Below are positions 25,400 through 37,943 of a stretch of 64,000 bases of DNA, one piece after another. A model generated the notes under the pieces. That model did not search any database. It saw only the letters and a program-made list of their open reading frames with translations, and was not told where the DNA came from. Source of the DNA: Sphagnum compactum (Eukaryota > Bryophyta > Sphagnopsida > Sphagnales); the NCBI GenBank assembly GCA_965153455.1, contig OZ234504.1, forward strand, positions 8,060,001-8,124,000, in the 5' to 3' direction. The position numbers and the translations under genes are program-made. The number at the start of each line of letters is the position of its first letter. Positions within the stretch are counted from its first letter, which is position 1.

Positions 25400-27339
25400 T
25401 GCATGAAATCGAGAGAACTGAACCTTAATTGATTTGTACACATTTTAGGTGAAGATTGTTGATGAAGAGGTTGTTACATTCTTTGCATGTTTTAAGAGGT
25501 ACGAATCCTCTTTTGTGAAAGAAAAAAAACCTTTTTTTAAACTTGAAGTTTAATATAATCCATAGTCATCAACAACATACATTGCAGTAAACCCCCTTCA
25601 TAATCATGCCCATTTTAGTCACAATTTTGTCTGTGTCAAATTTTTTTTGGGTAACCATCCATTCTAATAAGAAACACCATTCTTTAGAGCCACTATGGCA
25701 CTCGAAGTAGCATAAAATATTTGCAAAGCTTTTTTTGTAAATGTGATTATAATGGGAAAAATCTAGGTAAAATATTAAGGTTTTGTGAATTGTAGTTCCA
25801 TCCGGTGTTGTTAGTATTGCTTTCTGTTCAAGTTGTGCAAACTAACAACAATGAATTTAATTGAAGAAAAAAAAAAAAAATCTAGTGCAAACAAGCAAAA
25901 GATATCCAAACTTACCAAGAAAGCAAAAAATCTTTATTAAAAAAATCTAGTTGATAAAATACACAAGCTAATAGTTAAAGAGCTCAAACTCAATGTAAAT
26001 CATCACATTAAAACATGCAGAAATCACAACCTTTTCAAGTTTAATAATGCATATTAGAGCTTAGAATAACCCATGTAAAAACTTTAAACAATTGGCACCT
26101 TTATTCTAGCATAAAAAGGGTTATTTTGTAAGGTTTTTTGGTCTATAGTCACAATCTTGCAAGGGTTTATATGGAATGTGATTATACACATTTAAATCAC
26201 AATTCATTAATGCCAAAAAAAAAAGTGGTCACCAAGGGCGTGATTAGAAAAGGGGGTTATTGTATATACGTCATATCCACTCACAATGGCATGAATTCCT
26301 AATTTTTTTGAAATTTTTTGACATTTCGAACTTGTTTACAAATACAAATGATATAATTTCATTGTATCAAACAATTAATCAAGTCCATAAATTTTCATTT
26401 CATAAAATGATAATTTTAATCCAAAAAGATGAAGCCCAAATGAAAATTACAATAATCATATAATCATATACATTTTTACAAAGTTTATATTTTTAAAATA
26501 TTCAATAAATAAACATCCAACTATGCAAAAAATGAAATAATTGAACTCAATTGCATTCATTTTATGTCACTATTTCATTTTATTCATTTATTTCAATTTA
26601 ACATTTACAATTCATTCCTAAACTACCTCCAAAGCTTTTTGTTACTTATGACATGTGTTTATTGTCATAGACTCTAAAAAACATCAAATCATAAAATGGA
26701 AAAATCAAAGAAATCTAACATTATAATCCCATCCAAGGCCAAGGTTATTATTTCAACATTTATATCACATTTCAAAATACAATTCAACTTTATAAATTCA
26801 AACATATTACATGCAAATTTCATGTAAAGCACGAATTGATTAAAAATTATTTAAATTATTTGTAAAAATACAACATTTGAGAAACCATTTACAAACAATG
26901 AAAAAACATGATTATCACATCATCAACATAAAAATATGTTGAAAGGGGGACTCTCGCAAAAGGTTCCAATTATCACAACACATTATTCAATCCCAAAACA
27001 AAAGAGGCAAGTTTTGCATTATTAATAGGAATTACAAGATCATGTTGGGTGAGCAAAAGAGGAAATTATAACCAAATGTCATTTGTAAACACATATGCAA
27101 ATGTTTACATCACCTTAAATGGCTCAAAATTTATCAAGGAATATAAAGATACAATCTTAAAATGGAGTCAATATTGGAAAAAATAAATGTTAAGATTTAA
27201 TTTGGCATGAAAACAAAGAAATAACGGAGCAACGGGAATGGAGATTGGTGCTTCTAAACCTTAACCCTAGGAAATGATGAACCCTTCAAAATTGCTAGGG
27301 TTAATTTTTTTAATGCGACAATGTTTTAGGATTTCTTAA
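25400..27339. other. AT-rich intergenic DNA
   Basis: Poly-A and poly-T tracts and short frames only; nothing recognised. Confidence 0.5.
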
Positions 27340-27800
27340 AACCCAAATCAGGGTTTATAGGGTCTGAGATTTGGGGTACAATTAGGATCTTTTGGGGGTC
27401 CAAAGTAGTCTTGAATTGTCTGAAATATGGTTTATTTGGGGTTGGATTAGGGTTTTTCGGGGGATCAATATTGGGTTTTTTGGGAGTTTGAAATTGGAGT
27501 TTTCTGGAGCTGGATTAGGGTTTTTTTGAGGGGTTTGAAATATAAGTTATCTAGGTCTGAAATAAGGTCTTCTGGGGGTGTGAAATTGGGTTTTTGGGGG
27601 GCTATGAAATTGGATTTTTGGAGGTTCTAAAATAGGGTTTTTTTGGCGGGTCTAAAATAATTTTTTTGTAGGTTTAAAATATGATTTTTTGGAGGCTGAA
27701 GTAGGATTTTTCAGGGGTTTGAAATATAAGTTTTCTAGGTTTGAAATAGGGTTTTATGGGTATCGGAAATAGGGTTTTTTTTGGGCCAAAGGTAATTTTT
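27340..27800. repeat. G-rich degenerate minisatellite
   Basis: About 460 bp are made of variable units of 25-40 bp with the core TAGGGTTTTTTGGGGG followed by TCTGAAAT or TTTGAAAT. At least a dozen GGG-T(n) blocks recur on the plus strand. The plant telomere unit TTTAGGG is approached (TAGGGTTT) but not repeated in perfect tandem. Multiple G3-G5 runs on one strand could form G-quadruplexes. No coding signal is seen. Confidence 0.7.
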
Positions 27801-30800
27801 TTTTTTGTTTTACTTGAAGGTGGCAGCTACAATTTTCGAACCTGAGATATGGAACCACATGGTGATGAAAAAAAAAGAGGCCATAATCCTCTTGAAACAT
27901 ATAGTGTAAATTAAGGTTTAAAGTTTAAAAATAAGCTAATTTGTATTAGTTTAGAAATTTCAAAAAATTGCAAATACTTTTTTTTCCTTGAAATAAAAGG
28001 TCTATTATTTTTATAAAAATTGCATTGCCCATTTTGATATGTTGGATATTGGAACCAATGGAACCACAACTAAGCATTTTGTTGCCCTTGAATTGAAATG
28101 TTTTCAATTCATACATCCAGAGGGAAAATCTTTGTTCAAGATGGAAAAATCTGACTTTATGTTGAAAATACATATAATTGTTGGAGAGTGTTGTTGGAAT
28201 GTTAATGGTTTTATTACATTGTAATTTATGTCTTACATTTGTCTATATTTTGCTACCTATAGATTATATAGAGCATAGAGAAATTTCCTAGTGTTTTTGG
28301 AAGGCATCTTATATTTATGAATATCTTTATTAGAAAAGATTATTAATATTACCAATGTTGTCCAATTATTGAGTTTCCCTAGCCGAGTTTGGTCCAAGTA
28401 TTAATAATATATCAGTTGATTATTGATTTTTTTGAAAAGAAATAGATAGCCTCCCAATCAGATATTTAGTTTTTAAATTTTTAATAACCTGCCTAAATGA
28501 TTGGAATTCCATCTAGGTAGGTTATCAATGCAAAAATCATAAACATGTTTATGATTGAAAACACAAAAAAATTTAATAATAAAAAATCGTATAACATATT
28601 ATACCTATGTTATATAACTAGTGGTTCTCAAGGTGGGTATAGGAAAGCAATTTTTGAAAATTTTAGCAATTCTAAAATATATATAATTTGTGTTGAAACC
28701 ACCAAGGTGCTAGTGTAGTGCACTCAAACATAAAAGAATTAGGGAAAATTGGTAGGTAGAATTACATAACATTTTTTTATCCACTTGAGGACAATCAATT
28801 ATCTTGCAAAATTCCAAGCAAATACATTTAAATCAATCCAAGCCTCGAGGGACAACACCAATGAGAAATTCCAAAGTTCAAACAATAAAACATAATAATA
28901 ATTTGTGAGCATATGTAGATGATGATTTCAAAAAATATTTTTAATTAAATTGAATTATTCTCTAATTTGGAACACTTACAAAAGCCAAAAGAGTTGAATA
29001 TTTAGTTTAGGAGAAAAATTGTTGGCATTATTAACTAACCATGGGGAAAATAAACAATTAATTATTACTAAATGGCTTTGCCTTATGACAATTTCAAATG
29101 GGTTAAATTAACATATATTTAACTAGATAGAGAACCAATGGATCTTTTAGTGTAACTGCCCAATACCAACTCTAACAAACGTTGTCTAGTTATATGAAAG
29201 AAATTCATATTATTGACAAATATGGATGTATCCAATGGAATGAATATCCGTTAATATTTCATTTCTATTCATATCCCAAGGTTAGTGTAGATAATTGTTG
29301 TTTATATACATTTCTTAGGGTTTTAAAGATTCCCAAATGTGGATTATTGTGTTAATCATATTTGTTAAAGGAAGTTTTCCATTACGTATATATATGTACA
29401 TGCAAATTCATATCCAATAATTAGGGTTCAAGGTGCCCATATATGCATTTTCAGGTTTGTTAAGGTTTATGGTGTTTAAGTTATGTATCTTTTTTACAAA
29501 CAATGGGAAAACACTCCTTGAGTTAGATTTACTCAATGGAATGCACAATGGTTTCATTCCATTGAGTTTTTCAAAAGTTAAATACAAAATTTGAAAAACA
29601 TTAAAATAATACAAAATACTTTTGAAATTGGTTGATCAATATGATGTTCAAAAATAAACTTTATTTATAAATATAATGAAATAGATATGTGCTAAGTTAA
29701 GATATAAAGATCATTGTACATTAAGTACATGATTAAAAATTTGTATTTTCTCTTTGTTAAAACATACTTAACGCACATTTGAAACTAAATAAAATCAAAA
29801 CAAGTTGCATTTATTTGAAAAACCTACTTTTACAATTAAAAAATTGAATATTAATACACAATAGTGACGAGTTATATTGCCTTGGATGGTTCAAATAAAA
29901 ACATTGAATGTATAATGATTTAATCATGGCTTTTTTAATTATCTTTTGTCAATTTGACAAGTAGATGTCTAGGTAGTCAAATTGTATACTTTATTTGCCC
30001 ACACCCCATAAAGAATATGAACTTGCATGTTTTGCCTAATCCTTCCTTTGCACCAATTGTGTTTCCAAGCTTCAATTTATGTTCATGTTCAAAGGCAACA
30101 TGTATGTGCTACTATTGGTAACTATTTTGAATGCAAAAAACATTCAATTTTGCATGGCTAGACAATTTGCAATCTTTACTTGAAAGGTTTTATTTGTTAC
30201 ATTTTGTGATTGTCTTTGTGAAGGATCAAAACAACTTTACAACTATGGCAACAACATTTTGCTCCATCATTGATTGCCTTCCTTTGAAATTTCAAAGGGA
30301 ACTTTATGTAATATGAAAGTACTCATTTTGGTTATGTGATGTTTAGGGTTAGACATGTTAGTTTCCAAAAAAAATCAAGTAAACAATTTTATGAATAATA
30401 TATTTGGGGGGTGGGAGGGGGAGTGGGATTAAGCATGTCATTACTTTTGGAACATGTTTCAAATGTGCAAGTTCTTTTTTCTCTTTGGAGTTTAGGCATG
30501 TAGTTGATATAGGTGGTAAGTTTAATTGCAAAAGCTTAGTAGGAATTTGAGAGTTAAACTTTGAGAGGACTAATAATGAGTTTTTTTTAAATATTCAAAA
30601 TTTGATGTCCTTGATAATTTTAGTGCATTGTATCCTTGTTAAGGTTTAGGGCTTAATTTATGAACAGTTGCATGCCCATTAACATGACAAACAAACCTCC
30701 ATAACCAATTTTTTTTTTGTTTGTCTTGGTGTTGTTTTGTGAAAATGAATTCAACCCACCCTTAAATCAAACATTGCCTTTGAAAAAACATTTGAAATTT

Positions 30801-33800
30801 TGTAATTAAACTAGTCCTAAACACATGCATAACCAAACAAAGAAAATTCAACATTAAAAAGTTTTCATCTTATTTGCTCTCAATTATGCACATAAAAATG
30901 TGCCTATACTTTCACATCATGGAACATGTGCAAACATAACAAGTCAAAATTTATTAATTTTTTTTCACTTTTTCACACCCATAACTACAAACAAAAGCAA
31001 CATTACATGTGGGTCGCCCAAATTTACTGAACATCATTTTTTTAAAACCATGCGTTCGATGATGGGACGATGTTCGATGGGGGGCATGGTTGCAGATGAG
31101 CTCCTTTTAGGGTAAGGCTTTGTGAAGGGCCATTACACTTGTGATCTATCCCATCTCATATCACAAGTTTGAAAAAATAAATCTAATCATGGATAAATTA
31201 GTCATACTATTAGAGCATACTAAATTTGGACCCTTCTATAAAAGGCTATATTCATTGAGATGGCACATTGGAAAAAAATTGTAACTTTGCTGAGATAGCA
31301 ACTCAGTGAGGTGATAGCTTTCCAAGGTGCATTTGTTTCCCAATTTGTCTCTGAGAACCTTTCTTTCCAAGGCAAAATGTTCAAGTGGATATACGCATCA
31401 TAAGTGGGAGTTTCAAAATTAAAGACATTTCTTTTCCCCTTCTTCCTATCCACTAATCCAAGGCAATGTTTGGTTTTTTGGGTGGCCAAATTTCACAAAC
31501 TTGTTGAATTTTATTTTCAGAAAATGAAAAAACTTCTGAGTTTTAGGGAAATTTTCGTCATTTTTGGAAATAAAATAAATAAATAGCCACATCTGGACCT
31601 AGGCACTTCCCAGGTCGCCACTTGAAGGAGCACTTTTTTAAAAATGCTAAGGCTCATCTACCAGAGTTACCATTTAAATGCTAATTAAAGCTGGGGATCC
31701 TCACCAATGGACCTAGTTGCAAAAAGAACCTCCTGATCATATTAAGATTTTAATCAATATTAACATATTGATCCAGTTTCATGGTGTTACCGGACTAGCA
31801 ATGATTAAGGTTTAGCCAAATCTGACAGTAATTTTTTTTAAAAATTCTGTATTGTGACTATCCTCTGGAGCAAATATGGCGATTTTTATTTTTATTTTCA
31901 TTTTGAAAGCTGGAAATTTTATTTCATTATTTTCAAAAAAATCCATGGTTAATTTTGCTGGGCCCTTTTCTTCTCCCATAAGAGTTATCCATAAAGTTCC
32001 ACAAATAGGGGGCAAGAACAGGCAGTTTCGGCATAATAGGGCATCAAATGCATAACTGAAAATGAAAATTTTGGTGGTAAATTGAGTTTCATCCTGTCTT
32101 TCCTTTTTGCTGAGCACATCCACTGCTGCTGCTACATATATTTTCACTACTCGTACCTGTACAACTACTATAATATTTCTTGACCCTTGTGCATGATGAT
32201 AATGGGTAGTGGGTGTTGGTGATGTGCTGGTGAAAACTACACACCACTATCCTGGAATCCTTGCAGAAGAAAACACAGACACACACAGCTACTGAAAGCA
32301 ACACACAGCATTGAGCTTCAAATGATTTGGTGACATTAAATGATGGTACAACTCCAACAAGAAGCTAGAAAAGGAAAGCAAAAAGCCATAGAGAAAAAAA
32401 AAGTGATCATCAACAAGCTGCTGGGGACAATAATATATACATATATATATCAGTACTGTTGTTGGTGTGATATCAAAATCAATTTCACCAGACTATTGCA
32501 CATAAGTTCCCAAACTACCTCTCACTTGAAGAGACACACCTTACCTACAACAACTGATGTTGTTTGACATAAAATCATTTGCGAAAGGTCTAGCTGAAGA
32601 AAAGGGAATGTTTTAATTGGCATTTGTTGAAATTGTTGAGGATCAACTCCCAACTTGATGGGAAAGTATGAGCACACTACTGTCCCAACGTCCTAACCAT
32701 TGGATTACTATTACAACTGTTGAAATTCTGGAAAATTCAATTTGAAGCTGCCTAACCTTGTTTTTTAAAAGAAATAGATATTCGGCAAAGAAGTGCCAAA
32801 CATCAATTCACTGCTCATCATCACCATCAATCCAGAAAATGATCAAGTAAATTAAAAGTCTTCAAATTACATCCAGAAACTAGCATCAAAGATGTGTAAT
32901 AATATATAGTGGAATGCTGTAAAGATTGTAAAGTGTAGAGCAGTTTTTTTTTTTTTTTTTCAATTTTGTGATGTTGCTTAAGTGGCAATCATCCATAAGA
33001 ATATTTAGCCAAATTTTGCGATTCTCAAAATATGAATGGGGGAGGGGGGGTCAACTGAAGAATTCAAATAGGTATGTACACAAAGCTGTAACTAATTTCC
33101 TTGCAACTGATCAAATTGTCTCTGACTAATAACTAGTGCTTCGGTGTTCCTAGTTCCTGTTATGCTATCCTGATTATAATTGTACCTTAAGACATTTATG
33201 CATCTGCTGCTGCTGATGGCAGCTGACCAACACCTACATTGATATTGAAGAGACTGCATATCTAATTTTTCAATTGAAGAATTTCACTACAGGATCATGT
33301 TACAATCTGCAGTTCGAATCTTTTTTTCTTGCAACCGATCATCATCGTAAGTATACCATGCAGATTGATCTGCATATCAATTATGGAAACCTATATATGG
33401 AAACCTGCAACAAGCTCTTGATGTGATATAAAAAGGGCCTGTGACTTTTACAAAAGGATTTTGTGAGAGAAAATCCCCCAAATTTGCCACATTTTCGAGG
33501 AAAAAAGAGTTGAAATTGCCATTTTAAGAACTATAGGTTCTTGCAACTCGCCAGTACATAGCAGGGTTTCAATAAATTTCTACTTTTCTCTCTGAAATGT
33601 AGCCAAATTTGGCTAAGTCCTCTTGTGGACGATCGCCAGTCCCACCTACCTCATGAATTTTTTTTCAAAACCCTGCCCACCTTGACCAATCAAACTATCT
33701 AGCCAACGAAGAGCAGGTGTTAGGGTTTGCTCACATGCCTTTGACCAACCTCCACACATCCTGTGCAAAAATGCTAGGCCAAAACCATTTTGCTAAGCCA

Positions 33801-34110
33801 AACCAGCATGTTTGGACTTTCCTGCATCCAATTTTCTTCTGAAGGGCCACGAACATACTGCGTATGGGTGGAGCTGCTCTAACTACTGCTCTTGAAACTT
33901 GCTTCAAGAAGCTTCATGCAGTGATGTAGATCCAGTTTAAACATTACAGATGATTGATCATGGCTGATAATTTTCACTAATTTCCGGAGCAAAGCTTGAA
34001 CTGCAGTGCTCTGGATCAAGCTTCAAATTACCTGTGGAAATGTTTTTGACTGCAACTGTACTATAAACGTGATGTCACGAGTGATGATCAATAGATAGAT
34101 CAAGATCAAT
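27801..34110. other. Long intergenic stretch left of the lipid-transfer gene
   Basis: Apart from the hairpin at 29531 I find only AT-rich DNA and short frames (for example 28039-28224 and 31220-31489) without family features. A T-run lies at 32945-32960. The last kilobase is less AT-rich and may include the promoter region of the gene at 34252. Confidence 0.45.
29531..29567. repeat. Perfect 13-bp hairpin
   Basis: ACTCAATGGAATG (29531-29543) is exactly mirrored by CATTCCATTGAGT (29555-29567) with an 11-nt loop. It lies in otherwise featureless AT-rich DNA. No T-tract follows that would suggest a Pol III terminator. Confidence 0.75.
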
Positions 34111-34135
34111 AAACTAGAGCGGTCGGTCGGTCGGT

Positions 34136-34143
34136 CTATAGAT
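34136..34143 (+). promoter_or_regulatory. Possible TATA-like element of the lipid-transfer gene
   Basis: A CTATAGAT stretch lies about 110 bp upstream of the ATG at 34252, directly after four tandem GGTC units (about 34119-34135). Its distance suits a plant core promoter with a short leader. Support is limited to motif and position. Confidence 0.3.
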
Positions 34144-34251
34144 AGGTTAAATAACAGGATCAAGAGCTGTGAGATCAGCTTGAGTGTTTGAGCTGTGAGA
34201 GCCTTGAGTTGTGTGTGTATGAGAGGAGCTGCTTGAGCTGCAAGAGTCGAA

Positions 34252-34650
34252 ATGGGGAAGTATTATAAGTTGTCGACTGCAGTTGTGCAGATGGGTGTTG
34301 TTGGTCTAATGAGCTTGAGCTTGCTCCTGGGACTGGGACTGGGCATGCAGGAGGTACAGGACGATGATCACAAGCTGTCCACAGCAGCAGCATGTGACAT
34401 AACAGCTTTAGAGCCGTGCATTGATGCAGCCAAACAAGCCACGACACCTTCAGTGGCCTGTTGCTCTTCCATAGCATCGTTGGGGAGCGGACCCACGGGC
34501 GTCTCGTGTCTGTGTTCGTTGGTGATTTCGCAAACAGCCAAGGAATTCGGTGTGCAATTCCCGGTGGCCATAGGAATTCCACAGCGATGTGGCCTTGCCG
34601 TCCCTCCCGGAGCTCAGTGCGACGGTACTATATATTATATGTCTAGATGA
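34252..34650 (+). CDS. Non-specific lipid-transfer-like protein (eight-cysteine motif), single exon
   Basis: The 132-residue open frame ends with TGA at 34648. Residues 10-31 are a hydrophobic signal segment (GLMSLSLLLGLGLG), so the product should enter the secretory pathway. The mature part shows the plant lipid-transfer eight-cysteine pattern: C48, C56, C70-C71, C86-x-C88, C113 and C123, with SVACCSSI around the CC pair and SCLCSL around CxC. These cysteines make four disulfides enclosing a lipid-binding cavity in known members. The tail after C123 is only nine residues, so there is no GPI-anchor signal of the LTPG/xylogen kind. The acidic QDDDH linker after the signal is unusual. No intron is needed; some family members have one near the last cysteines. 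The lipid ligand and the tissue cannot be told from sequence. Confidence 0.85.
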   Translation: MGKYYKLSTAVVQMGVVGLMSLSLLLGLGLGMQEVQDDDHKLSTAAACDITALEPCIDAAKQATTPSVACCSSIASLGSGPTGVSCLCSLVISQTAKEFGVQFPVAIGIPQRCGLAVPPGAQCDGTIYYMSR

Positions 34651-37600
34651 ACTTGCATATAATATATTATATATTTGCATGGAAAAATCAAATCAAGTCT
34701 TTGCGAGCTAGCTGCTACATCACCATGAAATCCAAAATGATTAACTTTGAAAATACCCCACTAATTATAAGCGCTCTTATTAGAGCATCTCCACAGGCAC
34801 GGTACACAACATGTTTTGGATGAAGATCAGTAGAAACTTGCAACACAGGCTCAGCAAAATGGCTTTTGCGCAACGTTCTTTTTTGCTCAATATATATGAG
34901 GCTGACAAAAACTAGTGCGCAGTCTAACACCACGTCTTGATCGATCAAATATATTTCTCAACATAATTATATAGCTTCTTGCTTGCTCATTCTCAGCCTG
35001 TAGGAACTTGAGTCGTTTGCTGTATCTAGAACTTCAATGAATTAAAAAGCAAGAGAACTAGAGTTGTTTACAACTCTGTAACCTGAGTTAATTATTCTGT
35101 GCTGATAATTTGGAGTGGGTGTTCAAGGACTAATTAAATTTATCTCGGTGGCTTTTGTTGGACTGCATGCAGGTCAGAGCGTTCCAGGTGGCTAGAAAAG
35201 TTGCAATATATCAATGCAGCATGCCGGAGCAGCAGCTCACTCACACCCGTGAGCAATAATTGCTAATTACATATATGATAATTTCTAAATATGCTACTTA
35301 ACAATTTAAACATGGTGATGTCAGTGGCCATAATTTTGCTAAGTGGCTAACTTAATGTCTGTAGATTAGTTCAGGCTTTTGAGCCTCGTTGGCTTCCATG
35401 TTTCTTTGGAGTTGCTTGCTGCTGCTGACCTGCATATGGGAAGCTCCAAGACAAGTTCTCTACATTACAATAAAATAATCACATGCAGTTAGCTGACTCT
35501 CTACACTCTTTTCTTTTCTTTTCTTGGTTTTCACTTTTTGGCTCATACTGAAACTCTCAAAAATCACTTCATTTTCGAATTTTTTGTTTTGAAATTCTCT
35601 TTTTGGTGAAATTTCACCAGTAAGAAAAAAGGCGGATGGTGTCAAACTCTTCCAAACTTTTCTTGAAGAAAAAGATCTGTGATCAAAAAGCTCAGTCACT
35701 ATAATTGATGAAAACTCTAAATTCCATACTGCTTTTAGAAATAAATTGAATCCACCCAAAATCTTGAACATACTTTATTTAAAGGGGAAAAGCCAAATCT
35801 GAAAATATTGCTCTATGAATGGGATTATTGCATTGAAAGAAAACACTTACTTGGCTTCAGTAGCTAAATCTTCAAGTTGAATGCCTTAGTGGGTCACTTA
35901 CAATGTGTTTATCAAAATGACATGACTTTAAAATAACATATCTATGTATATCATTGAAGATATTAACACTTAGAAAATAAGTTTAATCCCACAAGAATTT
36001 TTTGACAATATTTAATGAAAATCCACTTGGCATTTGAAAGATAAATTTTATAAAAATTTAGAAAGTAAATTATTCCCACAATAAGTTTTTGAAAACATTT
36101 AATGAAAATATATTTGGCATTGAAAATTGAAAATATAATGGAAATAATAAATTTTGCATTCATGTAAAATTTTGTGTATTTATCAATTACCACATTTATC
36201 ACATTTATCAAAAAGAAAGAAACATCTTAACATTCATTCATTTATATTTAGAGGTAAAAAAATTGGTACTCTCCACACCAAAGGGTACTTGATAGATATG
36301 AAGAGTGACCTCACTGAGGTTGCTGTTGGATGACAAGGAAACACTTGCATGAAGTCATTCATGGGTGAGGCTACAATTTACTCCATGGTCACTACAACCA
36401 AATATGGTTTAGTGTGCTACATATTGGTGTCGGGTGGGTATCAACTTTTGATCACACCAGCTGGTACCCGTATCGAATCTCTTTAAAATATTTCATACCA
36501 GCCTGGTCCTGGTGTTAGGATCCAATGCATAAGAATGAGGATTTGATGATTTTTTTTGGGAGGTATAGAGTTTAAAGTGGTGATTAATTTTTCTTCACCA
36601 AGGCCACATTTTGGCTAGAAGCTTTTTCATTTGGACACTTTCTAGCTGCCAGCAGGTCAATTGTGAACTAGCTTATAAGTTATAAGTGATAACTTATGAC
36701 CAGTAAGAAAAATTGACTAAACAACCAAAGCAAACTTGAAAATAATATATAAGTTCAATTCATATTCCATATCATTCCAAATAAACAAATAAACAAAACA
36801 AAGTCACTTGTGAGGAGATTGAACCCTCCTTTAAACACCCAGCAACACAAGTATAACTGAATTTAACACAAAAGACCACAAAGGCAATTGCAACATTAGT
36901 TCAAACTTCAAAATTGTGTTAGATATCAAAGACCACCAAAACTTGCCAAGCCCATAAAAACAAAAGGAGTACAATTCTAGAGTCTCATTAGTAATTATTA
37001 AGCCAATGATGAGCACTTACAAAAGTTGTCCATTCCAAAACCCAAGCCACAAAAAATAATTTATAATTAGATAAATTGCTTAGCTTAAGCCTTGCAAAGC
37101 TTGAAGATAATCGAGGCTCCTGTTCCATAATGCTTTGCATGCCATGCTTTTTCCATATGTAGATACATTTTAACCACTAAGCCTTGGTTGCTAATGCAAT
37201 TTGACAGCTATGGAATGCATTCCATTCTGGATTACACCTTCAAGATGTATATGGTCTAATAGACTGACTCTCTTTGATTGCATGCTCCATGCTCAGGAGG
37301 ACCCACAATGGCAAAGACTGTGTACAACTGGAGTACAGTATCAAACCATTTGCATCAGCATGGAGCCAGTGAAGTTCATGCTATCAATGCTAAAATGGAA
37401 GCTCTCCTCCAGCCTTCAAAAAAACTGTCAAGTGTCAAGTCAGCTCCAAGGCTGGTATGCTTCCACTTGCTTCCTGCTGTGATCAGTAGCTATGATCCAC
37501 CTAAAAGAAGAGTTCTGCCTCTTACATTCTTGTTTAAAATATGGACCTTCTCTTCAGGTGAAAGATGTTTGCAGCATTGCTGGAAGTGACAAACTAAGCA

Positions 37601-37943
37601 TTGTTTGCAGATGTAATTAAGAAAATGACCCAACTGGACAGGAAGTGGGGGCTTGCAGCAGTTGAATCAGAACTTGAAATATTCTAGGAAAAAGTAAAAA
37701 AGAACTTTGGATGTTAAAAAAGTGTGCTAGAGGCAAAAGGTAGGATTTGCATCAATAGGTTTGGCCATGGCATCATGTGCATTTCATTTGATGACCAACT
37801 TGAAATGTTGAATTTCAACGGAGGTTGTTAAAAGCACTTCAAGCACCCCACACATCAAAGTTGCCCACTTTCTTGGGGTGGCAACATGCTTCTTTAATCA
37901 GACTCAAATGTTGGGAAAAACTTACCTCTACATCTAGTTGCTT
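34651..37943. other. Intergenic DNA between the lipid-transfer gene and the hAT relic
   Basis: An AT-palindromic stretch (TATAATATATTATATA) follows the stop codon directly. A 103-codon minus-strand frame at 35460-35771 and overlapping plus-strand frames at 37201-37589 are unassigned. Confidence 0.45.
35973..36125. repeat. Two-copy ~87-bp direct repeat
   Basis: The block starting AGAAAATAAGTTTAATCCCA at 35973 recurs, diverged, from about 36060 (AGAAAGTAAATTATTCCCA); both contain ATTTAATGAAAAT and TTGGCATT. No coding signal. Confidence 0.65.

Noticed and set aside
1204-33622. Shared GAGGACTTAGCCAAATTTGGC word at about 1201 and, inverted, at about 33602
   Set aside because: Half of the word is a self-palindrome and similarity does not extend outward, so chance or a tiny shared repeat is more likely than a pair of element ends.
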